From Hepsetus odoe (lineage: Eukaryota; Chordata; Actinopteri; Characiformes; Hepsetidae), in assembly GCA_017165825.1 (NCBI GenBank), contig CM029367.1, forward strand, positions 29,120,096 through 29,184,095: DNA of 64,000 nucleotides, written 5' to 3'. The notes below the pieces were generated by a model, which saw only the letters and a program-made list of their open reading frames with translations, searched no databases and was not told the origin of the DNA. Numbering within the stretch: position 1 is the stretch's first letter; each line of letters opens with the position of its first letter. This document shows positions 12,378-24,100 of the stretch, one piece after another. The translations under genes were made by a program, and so were the position numbers.

Positions 12378-13516
12378 TACAGCCATGGCCAGACGTTTTG
12401 AGAATGACACAATGAAGATCTTTTTGTCAGTTTCAAAGGATTTTATTGACAGTTATATTACGTTTATGCAAAAAGTCAATATTTGAAGTTCTAGTCTTTC
12501 TTTTTTAAGACCACTGCAATTCACCCTGACTTGCTATCAGTCACATTCTGGACCACATCCTGACTGAGGGAGCTCATTCTTGCATAACCAATGCTTGAAA
12601 TTTGTCAGAATTTGTGAGTTTTTGTTTTTCTACCTGCCTCTTGAGGACTGACCATAAGGTCTGAGGAGTTTCGGGACCATGGACCCATAATTTTGATGTT
12701 TTGTTCCTTGAGCAACTCAGTTTTCACTTTTGCCTTATGTTTTCACTTTTTTCACGTAGTTTTCACTTTTGCCTTACGGTGCTCCATCATGCTGGAAAAG
12801 ACATTTTTTATCACCAAACTGTTCTTGGTTCTTGGTTGGAAGATGCTCTCAGAGGATGTTTTGGTGCCATTCTTTATTTTTGGCTGTGTTGTTTGGCAAA
12901 ATTGGCAGACTCATTTTGTGTGGGGGTTGCTACTCATTTTGAGTAGCAACCCCATACATAAATGTTCTCAGGATGCTTTACTGTTGGCATGAAAAAGGAT
13001 GGAGCGCTTACCTTTCTTCTTTACTTGGAGAGAAGTGGCTTCTTTGATGCTCTTCTTGACAGCAGGTCATCCTCCAATAGTCTTTACCTCCCTATGTGTG
13101 CTGATGAACTAACACCTGCCTGCTGTCATTCTTGAAGCTCTGCACTGGTGATGCCCCAATCCCATAGCTGAGTCCACTTTAGGAGATGGTCCTGGCACTT
13201 GCTGGACTTTCTTGGGCATCCTGAAGCCTCTTCACAATAATTGAAACTCCAATCTGCTACTATAACGAAATCAGCATGACAGAGTGATCTCCAGCCTCAT
13301 CCTCCTCAACACTCTCACCTGTGTTAACAAGAGGATTGCTGAAATGCAGTGGAAATGGGTTTTTTGGGATGAAGTTCATTTTCATGGCAAAGAGGGACTT
13401 TGCAAATAATTGAAATTCACCTGATCATCAACATGCTGAAGTTTATCATAAAAACTGAGGCACCACACTTTGAAAATTAATAGTTGTGCCATCCCCAAAG
13501 CTTTTGGCTGTATTAC
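12378..13516 (-). mobile_element. Decayed Tc1/mariner transposon
   Basis: The left end 'tggccagacgttttgagaat' (about 12387-12406) and the right end with 'ccccaaagcttttggctgta' (about 13494-13513) are diverged inverted copies of each other, as expected for Tc1-like terminal repeats. Between them the minus strand carries fragments that resemble a fish Tc1 transposase in block order ('gctccatcatgctggaaaag', 'aaaattggcagac', 'aggagatggtcctggcactt'). Several frames are broken and the span is only about 1.14 kb. The family assignment rests on memory of fish Tc1 elements. Confidence 0.7.
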
Positions 13517-13829
13517 TCCTCCATCAGTCACTCACGAACACAAAAAACTGTTCTCTCTCCTTTGCAATGTCTTCATGTACATCTGTTTACATCACTCAGA
13601 CATGTGCAATATCTTGTCTACGGTTGAATTTCAAATTATTTTTATGCTGCTCAGATGTGCAATTCTTTTTCCATTTGCATTGAACAGCTCACTGAGTAAG
13701 TAACGTACCTGGCAAAACATTAAGTTTTTAAAACAGTATTTACCCTATTTAAGGGTTTTCATCACCTACCTATAAAGTGTGGAGATTGATCAGCAGTTTG
13801 CTCAGCATAGTGACAGTTTATATTGTACA

Positions 13830-13832
<3 letters not shown>

Positions 13833-13862
<30 letters not shown>
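13833..13862. repeat. (GT)n microsatellite
   Basis: About 15 uninterrupted GT units followed by TATATACA. Confidence 0.95.
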
Positions 13863-13868
<6 letters not shown>

Positions 13869-14194
13869 CATTTTTTACATTATTCATTATGTCCACTGTT
13901 GGCTCTGGTAATCTATTTGTACAGTGATGACATTTTCCCACAGAATCAAGCATCTATGCAGTTTCACACTCGCAAGTGTGACTACTTCACTGAAGAGGGT
14001 CCACCTGCACAGTATTGGTCCTGTGGCCTGAATATGAGGCCTTGGTAAAAAAAAATAAAGGTGGACTAAAACTAATGCAGAGATGCAGATTGATTGAGTC
14101 TGCAAAACTTGCATTCATGGTAAGCAGAATTGGTAAAATTGACAGCCAACTGTAGACAAAAGGTTTCATTTAATTGTTATTTCGCAGGGTTGAG

Positions 14195-14545
14195 AGAAAC
14201 ACAGGTTTAAGATCATTTTACAGTTGTTTCCTTTTGCACTTTCACCTCGCATTTTCAGTCCAGTCTCTGTACCTGAGCAGTTCTCCAGATCTTCCTGAAG
14301 GACAGTGTTGTTGTCTCTCATTTTCAGTCCAGTCTCTGCACCTGAGCAGTTTGATTGTATTTTGTTGGTTAATCCACACAGTGATCTATGTCTTCAAGCA
14401 GAACAAAGCGTCTAACTTAAGACCTGAAGCAGTGAAGAAACAGGAGCAGATGATTCCATATGATCAGGTGATTCATTTACTGAAGGACACTGAGTGGTTG
14501 GATCCCTTTTTTCTAGAACCTTGTATCTTTAGATAATTTGTAGCC
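14195..14545 (+). repeat. Dispersed repeat family E with a 69-bp internal tandem unit
   Basis: One full 69-bp unit (14250-14318, starting 'cattttcagtccagtctctg') is followed by a partial second unit. A single-copy segment follows ('gttaatccacacagtgatct', 'aagcagaacaaagcgtctaa', 'gagtggttggatccc', 'ctagaaccttgtatcttta'). Copies or parts occur at 25150-25630, 41440-41785 (-), 49345-49640 and 57837-57955. I do not recognise the element. Confidence 0.7.
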
Positions 14546-14631
14546 TAAAGTTACATTTGTTCCCATTTCATTCATTTAATCTACCAAATATGGCAAAGAT
14601 AAAATCCATATGAGAGGCATAAAATAGTATT

Positions 14632-14780
14632 TTTGCACCAGCAATGTGATTCCCCAGTGGTTGGGAAGTTTGCCCAAGGATGGGAAGGTCGAGGGTTTGA
14701 ATCCCACGAGATACCGTCTTGCGCTCCAGGTACTGTTGGAGTGTAAACACAGACTAAACACCCCTTTAATGGTGAACAGT
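14632..14780 (+). repeat. Possible tRNA-like SINE head
   Basis: 'ccccagtggttgggaagttt' followed by 'gggtttgaatcccacgagat' resembles A- and B-box spacing of a tRNA-derived SINE. No second copy is seen in the window, so this is tentative. Confidence 0.35.
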
Positions 14781-15047
14781 GTGAATGCTGACAGTTCTTG
14801 CATTTGATGGCCTTAATAACAGGCTGACTCCTTCTCCCCTCCTTGCTCTCTCTCCACCCATTCCTCTCTTTCCCACACACACCTACATAGAGGTGACACA
14901 CCACAAACAGCAAAAAATCTTTGACATTTCATCCACGGCACATTCCCTGACCAGGGTCCATTTTTGGAAAGATCCACCAAAAGGGCATGGAGCCCAGAAG
15001 ACAACCTAAATAAACCAGTTTGAAGGCACACTGACTGAGCTAGCAAC

Positions 15048-15139
15048 ATGGTGATGCAGGCTGGCTATAAAAAAGCTCTTGCTTGCCAGCAGCTCCTGAT
15101 CACAACGCTGTTTTTACACATTCTCGGCATGACCACTAG
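15048..15139 (+). CDS. EGF-gene coding exon 1: signal peptide
   Basis: Thirty codons plus two bases ending at donor AG|GTAGGT. The hydrophobic core LLITTLFLHILGM is typical of a secretory signal. The phase-2 end fits the single leading base of exon 2, which is the main evidence linking this exon to the EGF exons. Confidence 0.7.
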
Positions 15140-18100
15140 GTAGGTGCAAATCTGACTTTTGGGTGATTTACTAGATTCCTGCGAAATGTAATGAGATTTT
15201 ACTGCATCGTATTTTTGTTTACAATCATGCCTGAAATGCTGATGAATTGACAATTTATCATTCAGAGCTCCAGGGATCAATAAGCAAGCTTAACACAGTC
15301 TGTGTTCTTTCATGTCAGCCCAAGGGACTTTTGCTCTCTTTGGGAAATCACAGTCTTGTCCTTTGGTGCCTGTTTTAATTGTACTTGTCAAACCGTGGGA
15401 AATTATTCAGGGGCGTCTATTTTATTAAGACTTATTTGATGGCTGTTTTACTCTTTTCTGGCTTATCAAACCAGAAAGTTGAAAACATGAGCAAATGTTT
15501 ATTCCAATTCTTGCACCGACCCGTTGAAACTCTGTTCTTTGCTTCTGAAAGACACATTATGACCCAAGCCAGTCCTGCTTGTTGGGTAATTTAGAACAGC
15601 ATGAATGGAAAAAATAATATATTTGATGTGATATACCCTGAAAAGTTTCCATTACACAAGCAGATAACCCCCAGTGGTTACAATGATTTATTATGGAGAA
15701 ATACCTTCATGAGTTGATAGAAAGTAAAGATAAATGTATTTATGACGCCCCGTTTTGGGGTGGGCGTCGAGATAGCTTGGCTTAGGAGAAGATATAACCA
15801 TGTAAACTGCATTCCATGGCTTAAAATAAATAAGAGGATGGTTAATTTATACAATTTACAAGCTTTTAATTTATTTTAGTTCTTGCTCTTGTGACTATAC
15901 AGCATGTACGTACACAACTCATGTATTTATCCTTTTATTTCACTCTTTTTTAATTCATTTAAAGAAAAGTATGAATGATGACAGTGACAGCACTGATTTG
16001 AATGTGAGGGGGTTTCGCAGTTATCTAGGTGACACCTACTGCAGTTGGAATTAAAACTTTTCATATTCCTGCAGGAATATATTGAGCTTTCTTTATTCCT
16101 TTACTTTTATACACCCCATTCTGCATTTTGTGGCCATCTTTGCTTTTCAAATGAAAATCATCTGGGACAGAAAATAAACTCCGTTAAACACTGTGTCGAT
16201 GTGAGTTCTCAATTGTATTACTTTTAAAAACTATCCATGATTTTTTATTTTTAAAAGAAATAGTACATTATGATAAAAAAAAAATGCAACTGTTCTCTAA
16301 AAACTAAATTACGCCAAAATTTTTAACCTATTTTTGCAAGAAAAGGGCTCTTACAGCAAGATCTAACAGATGAAACTGGATTTGCTTAACTTTTTACATC
16401 TGGGTTTTACAGGGTTAACATGACTTGGTATGCCTTCCTTTTCTGGTACTGAAATGCCCAGTATAACCAGATAAGCATCAGAATTAGACTGTGGATTCAT
16501 TATTAATGACTTCTCATCTTCCAGAAAAGAGAAAGACACGTCTATGGAGCTTGGGAGGCCGGGGCTCTGCACCTTTGGCTGGACTGAGTCCTGCTGTTAT
16601 GGTTGGAGGAATGTTAACGGGGACTGCAGGCGTGAGTGATCTGAAAGACCCTTTCCTTGTGGGGGGCAGCGGTGGCCTAGTGGTTAGGGCGTTGGCCACG
16701 TGATCGGAGGATTGGGGGGTTCGAACCCCTTTCCAATAGGTTGCCCTGAGGTACCCTTGAGCAAGGTGCCGTCCCTGTCATGCTCCTCCCTGCGATGGGT
16801 TGGTGACCTGTCCAGGGTGCGTGCACTGGGTTGGACTCCAGTGCAACCCTGCTTGGGACAAGTAGCAGAAAATGGATGGATGGACCCTTGTAGGTTGCTT
16901 CTTAAAGTTCAAAATAAACTGTGGTGGTCTAGTGGTAGGGTACTTGCCTCTGGATCTACCATCTCTGAGCAAGACCCTTAACCCTGAGTGTCTCCAGGGG
17001 GACTGTCCCTGTAATTAGGATAAGAGTGTCTGCTAAATGTAACCTAATTGTAATGAATTCATTTATTCTATTCCAGAAAATGGTTCATTTAGATTAAACC
17101 ATTAACTTCCCTTTCAACCAGACATGTTTAGGACATTCATATAAACCAGAACGATCAGTTTTACCTTTCTGCTTTTTCACAGCTGTATGTAAAAAGCCAT
17201 GTAGAAATGGTATCTGCGTTGGTCCAGACAGATGCTCCTGCCACCAAGGCTACAAGGGGAAACAGTGCAGTGACGGTAAGGCAGCCATTCCCTTCTAAAC
17301 ATTCCAACCAATCCAATGATGTACGTTAGTTCAGAAATGAGACATGGCCTATAGCAAGCATGCACAGCTCTGGCCCTGGAAGGCTGGTGTACAGCACAGT
17401 TAAGTAATTCCTCTACTCAAATACAGCCGCTAAACCTGGGTGATGTTTGAGTAGGAAAACGACCAAACCATGCTGAACTCGGGAGCCAAACCCTGATCTC
17501 CACTCATCCACTTTATATTAACTGGATTGGTGAAGCCCTACAACCTGAGACTGCTTTCTCTAAACCCTGTCCAATATAAAACTGTCATATTGGCATGAAT
17601 TACAGCGTCTGAGGGAGGCTCCTAAAGAGATTCATTTAAGAAATCTGAGTTTATGAAAGGGGTTTAAATTGAAAGTTGACAGTCGAAAGCGAGTCATAAT
17701 TATGATGTACTGGGTATTTCTCTCTTCTTAACGGCAGATATAAATGAGTGTGGGCTACAATACAGGCCCTGCTCCCACAGCTGTATGAACACTCTGGGAA
17801 GTTTCCGCTGTTTCTGCGACCCTGGTTACACCCTGGACTCTGACGGCAGGTCATGCACTAGTAAGTCTATGTACGAGTGAGAGGTAAGCTTTTAGATGAC
17901 GGTGGAGGATCTAAAGTAGAGTTTTCAGAATCAGAAAAACTTTATTGATCCCAAGTGAAATTGCTTGAGCAGTGTTTGAATCTTAAGCAGTCTAGTGTTC
18001 CAGTACTATCACATACAATTCATCTCTGATACAACTCATCTGTGTAAAGGAAGGCTGGAAAACATCGTTCATACTTTTCCATCAGCCTCGCATATCGGCT

Positions 18101-21100
18101 GACTCTGGTGTCTGAGGTTCTGCTTTTGTTGATTTGCAGTGGAGCCTGAAAGTTAACGTAGTTGCCAAGTATATAGTCCACTAATTGCGATAAATACACA
18201 CATTGGTCAACACTGATATATATTGGTTCTATGGTTTGAAGCTTTGCAATATTATCTTCAAAATATACAACACGAAACAAATAAAAGTTGGCAAGAAGGA
18301 AACTTGGGATGTATATTTAAGAACCAAATGAGCAATCAGTACAGATAAAGCTTATAAAGAGGAACCAACTGCTCAAAAATGTACATTGTGTTCTCTTAAG
18401 CATCAGTCTGAGCCATCAATTAATTTAATTTTTAAATAAAAATATTACATGGTTCCCGACTTAGTAAAAACTATACCAGTTTATTACCTGAACCTCAAAA
18501 TGATAGCAGTGGTGGTCTAGTTAGAGACTAGGCCCCAGGACTGGAAGGTTATGGGTTCAAATCCAAGACCAGCAGGTTGGCCTGAGATTCCCATGAGCAA
18601 GGTACTGTCCCCATCTATGCTAACTGGGTGCTTTAAATAGTTGCTGCATGGTGTGTAAAAGCAGACATTGTGTTCTGTTGTTTCTCACTGTGTGCTGTGT
18701 TTCACCATGGCAATTAGTCACTTTCACTTGGCTTTATATCTTAATATGGCCAAGAATCAGCCAATTTAACACAAGAGTCATCCGATTCTCATGTAAAAAC
18801 AACAAAAACCCTGGGAAATCAATTACACCTGTAGAAAGGTAGCAGGAGCTTAATTTTATCTTTATCCACTTCAAGGCAAACTTTTGAATAAAGAGCCGAT
18901 GCTGTGATTGCAAACCCTTTAATTCCAATAAAATGTATTTTATAAAATGTATAACATATGGTCACCATCACCGAACAACAGTTTTGTATTAGCCCTTCAC
19001 ATGTGGATCAGCGTGTCAAAATATTCTTTTGCTGACTTCAATCTCTATTTTTCTTCATCTGTCCAGAAGAGCCTGAGTGCAGCGACCTGCGTTGCCAGCT
19101 GGGATGCCAGATTGGGAAAAATGGTGCACTGAGCTGCCTTTGCCCCCCTGGGCTCCTACTGGCACTAGATAACAGAACATGTAAAGGTAATCCACAGAGC
19201 CACAGTTTCTACAGATATCAACGCTCCCTCAAAGACAACCAAGTATTGAGTTCTTTTTAAGAACAATCAGGGCAGGCAAAGCAGGGCTAGGGAAGTTTGC
19301 GTTGCTTCTGATAATACACAGGCCATTCAGTGTGTTTCGCAGATATAAAATAAGCAGAAAAAGAAAAATGTAATTATCTTATAAGAATACTGATTAATAA
19401 ATGAATCAGTGATTCAATTAAACAGTGTATGGTTCAAAGTGGCAACCATGCACAGTCCACAAGCAAGTGTTAGGATTAGTTAGCAGCTCCAGAGGTTTCA
19501 ATGCAAATGTTTAATGCTTTTCTCAAAATTAATAACTGGATATAAATCATTACTCAGGAGCTACATTAATTTTATGGCTTCAAAATGAACCTTGGACACA
19601 AACTATCTTAAAAATGACAGTAATGTTCTATTGCTGGCCTTTGGCACTATGTGCATGAAGTTCTATAATCTAAAATGTCATTTTCAGAGCCATTTGCTAA
19701 TGTAGGCGCTCCAAGCCTGTGCATCACTATCCACTCACCAGAAAATGAGCATGTTGTCGTCAACATGCTTAGCACTTAAGTCCAACATGTCCCAATTAAA
19801 ATGGACGAAGTACAGACTTTAGAAAGAAGCAATTCATGTTAACTCATTGGCTATGAGCCTGTAATCTGAGGGGGGTTTTCTCGTTCTTAACAGTAGTGGA
19901 CATTCCAGAGGAGCATCAAGGTGGTCATTATCACTCTTTCTGCATTCGTTTCATCATGACGCTGTTGTGAAGAGGTGGTGTTTGCATTTAGGCTTTGTGT
20001 TGAAGTGTATTTCCAGGTGCCACTGTGTGTGTACATTTCCTAACCACTAGACAGCGGTGGCCCAGTGGTTAGGGAGCTGGCCCCAGTACCAGAAGGCCAT
20101 GGGTTTGAATCCCAGACAAGTAGATTGCCTGAGTTACCCTTGAGCAAGGTACCGTCCCCATTACTGCTCCCCAGATGTATTCAATAGTTGCCCCCTGCTT
20201 CACTCAGTTAAAACAACAGGCTTACATTTGTGGCATTTAGCAGACACTCATATCTAGAGCAATTCAGGGTTAAGGGTCTTGCTCAGGAACCTGATAGTGT
20301 TGGGATTTAAACCTGCAACCTCTTGATCCATAGCTCTGTAAGCAAGTAGTCTACTAGACCACCACCTCACTCTGAAATGTGCTCAGTACAAAGTGTGCCT
20401 ATTGGAAGGGCATTTCTGTTTGTGTGGCTCATGCACTGTTAATATAAATCAGACTTTTAAACTATTTAAACTTCAAAAGCAATTTAAAAAATCAATTGAT
20501 ATTAATGAGCATTAACGTCACTGCTTTGATGTAGCTACTAGTTTTCTTGTGACAGACGTCAGAGTCTGCCCTTCTCCCTTTCATCTTGTTACACCGTTTA
20601 CGTCTGTTTGTGCTTCCATGGATACAGCAAGGGATCGTTCTTGTTGTGTTTTTTTGTACTTTTAGCTGAAATCAGTCTTGATGTTTGGAAGATAATAGAA
20701 AAAAAATTAAAAAGGGTAATTCTCCTCAAAGGCTTCAAAACTAAGCTGACAAGTGTGTTCTCAAACTCTAGAATATGCAGTTATTTGTGTTAAAACATAG
20801 AAAATGTTATGGAACATATAAATTATCCAGTAATGTACAGCTACCTGAAAAATACAGTGCAGAGCAAAGGTTTTTGCACTTTAGTTCAAAGTGAATTTTT
20901 ACTACCTACCACCTCTTGTCTCTGATCAACCAGACTGAACTGCAATTTGTTTTTTGTTTTTTTGGACAAATCAGCTCACATACAGCTACCAATCAAGCTG
21001 CTCCTTTAACTAAAGAGCAAAGCATCAAATTTACAAGAACGTTAGAATAATTCTCCACCATCGCCTTCATGAACCACCTGCATTAAAACGGAGTGCATTG

Positions 21101-24100
21101 TAGCAAGAAAGGTTAAAGAAATTCATGATCCTGGGAGCAGTCAAGTCCATTAGGTGGCTGTGATCTGAAGGATATTCTCTTCCACTAGCAGGGGTTGTTT
21201 TCACATTACTAAGAGGAGTTTTGCAATATGTCGTGCAGTGATGATGCTTTTTCACTCCTGTAATATGTGGCTTGAAAGCATCTCCAAGCTCCTGAATTGA
21301 TTTGAATGATCAGATTTGATCTGTTTTAAGGAGTCTTGGGTATATTTACATCTGCATGAAGGTCAGTTTAATCCAGATATAATAGTGATATTCAGAAACA
21401 CAAACTGAACAAGTGTAAACAGAGGGACTCCGTTCCAAAACAAAATTTATGCATGTTTGCTGCGTTAAGAACTGGCACAGCGAGTTGTGCATTTCAGCCT
21501 GAAACGTAATAAAGAACTCAGTGATTGATCAGAGCATTGGTGGTTTTCCATGGTCATACAATTAAACCTGTCCTCAGTTTTGCAAACATTCAAAACCCGC
21601 TGGTATAACATGGCTGAAAGAAATACACTGAACAATAATTCTTAAATGTGTTGTTTTGTAGACCTAGATGAATGTGAGGGTCCTACTCCCATCTGCTCGG
21701 AACATCAGGCCTGCAAGAACACCTTTGGGAGCTACTTGTGTGTGTGCAGGTCTGGCTATGTGCTGGGAACATTCAAGAACTCCATCACATGTCGAGGTAC
21801 TCTTCTTCGGTTAGAACTGAAATGGAAGTTGATGCTTAAAAAAAATATGTTAATGTCCAAAAACTATGCAGCCATTTATTAAATAAGTATTTTGTTTAAA
21901 TAGCGCATTTTACAGCTGTCTTCACAAAGCAGCTTTACAGAAACCAGGTAAGAGCCTCTTGTGAGCATAAGGCAACTGGGACAAAATTCTCTAAAGCTTG
22001 AGAAAGAAGTAGGAACGTGATAGGAACCAAAATTCAGAACGAGAACCCCAGAGTCCTCCTCTGGTCAACGGTGAATACTGAAAGTAAAAGCAGGACACAG
22101 CCAAAAAGATGTCCAACATAAGTGATGCCCACTACACAGATTTAACCAATGATGGCAGGAAAGTCTGAGAGTAGAAGTGAGGTCCAGTAAAGTTAAGAAT
22201 GAACTAATGAACTAACAGCTGCAGTTCTTTGAGTCTGTAAGTGTTAAACTTTGCCCTACTTAAAGTGAAAGTGACAACCCTTGTCATTGCAAGGTCACAG
22301 CACAGCAGACAATGAACCACAACAAAACTGGACCTCTGCATTTAACTTTAATAAATCTGGTTCGCTATATTTATGCTCAAATGTGGATTCGTTATATATA
22401 TTATGAAATCTGAAAAATAATTTGGATGGTCATCCTATAGTCACATTTTGACATTGGTTGCTTTGACAACATCTGAATCATGAAACACTAAATCAAGCCA
22501 TTGCAATGTGTACATTTCCTTTCCAAAACTAGCAGCACTATAAGCTCACTGCCATTAGAATTCTAAATCTATTAGAGCATTCAAACTTAAAGTCTACTAA
22601 AAATATTCACCGCTTCACGTTCATCCATGTTTTCACCAGTTCTGTCACAAACGTCACACACCTTTCCCTTCAGCATCAAATCTCATCTCATGCTATCAGT
22701 TTAGGTCTTTTGTGTTGTTTCCATTTAGTCTTTAATGCGACTTGATGTTGGAAAGTTGATGTAATAAAAACATTGGATGATTCCCCTCAAACACATTCAA
22801 ACTAAAGTAAAGAGTAAGATCTGTTCAGAAAATGGAAGAAAATACAGCTGTTAAAATAAAGGGTGAAGTAAGGAAAAACTAGTCTAGTAAATATAGATAC
22901 CTGAAAAATCAGATCATGTTCAGTAACGGAGTATTTGAACTCTTTAACCTTTTCTTTAAGTTCATGCTTTCCTGAAAGCCACCGCAAAACTACAGCGTCC
23001 GAACGTCCTTAATGTTTCAGGTCTGTAATGTGAAGCGCTTTGTTCCCCTTTTCCCATGAAGAACCGCTGGCCTACTAATGATGAAAACAGGCTGCAGAGC
23101 ATATATTCTGTGTAAATTAGATAGGCTGCCTGTCTAAACAGGGCATTAGGCAAAAAATAGAGGCGGTGATTAGGGCCGTTGCCTCACAGCGGGAAGGTCC
23201 ATGGTTCAATTCCCAGAACAGGGTCCTGGGAGTCTGTTTTTAAGTTTTGTGGTTTGATTGTTCTGCATTTCCACAACCCAAAGACGTGTACTTTGAGGCA
23301 ATTGGAGATACTAAATTGGCTCATGAAGGTGTTACTGCTCAGTGATGGACTGGTGACCTGAATCTGGCTTTTATTTGTCGTTCATCCTAGGCATGCTGGG
23401 ATTGGCTCAGGCATCCCTGTAACCCTGATGAATATAAGCAGCTCAGAAAGTGTGTATGTACTTTGTGCAGCAATGTTTTATTCCTCAAGATATTTCTCAG
23501 TAAAGGCAAACAACTTTTTTTTTTTATAATGCTAGCAATTTTGTGAGAGGAAAAAAAAAAAAAAGACCATCGACTAAGTGCACTCCTGCCTACTGTTTTT
23601 CCTTTATGACAACTGCACGTGTTCATTTTAACACAGGGTATCAGGCCCATTTCAGCAACTCAAATTGGTTGTTAAATTTAAACATCAGCAGTCACCATAT
23701 CTCCTAGTGACAAGTGGCAGCCAAAACTGCACATGCTCACATGTGCCTTGTTGAGTCAGCGACAGCAAGAACCCACAGAACTGATCAAAGCAGGCCAGCT
23801 GACTAACGTACAGATTTCAGGATCTTTTATTTACATTTTCATTTTATTGACATTTTTTTTACATTTTCAGGATTCAAGGTCATTATGGCCAAACAGCACA
23901 AGACATCTCCTTTTGAAATATACTGTTTTGCAAAGTAAAGGTTTGGGTGATGTGGACAAAATTCCAACATTGCAGCAGGTCACGGTGCCGACCTATTGGT
24001 TAGGGAGTTGGCTTCAGGGTCAGAAGGTCATGGGCTCAAATCCCAGACCGGTAGGTTGCCCTGAGGTACCCTTGAGCAAGGTACCATCCCTATCGCTGCT

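Noticed and set aside
20858..20960. Possible Tc1 terminus ('cagtgcagagcaaaggtttt')
   Set aside because: A partner terminal repeat or transposase fragment could not be found, so the resemblance is too weak to annotate.
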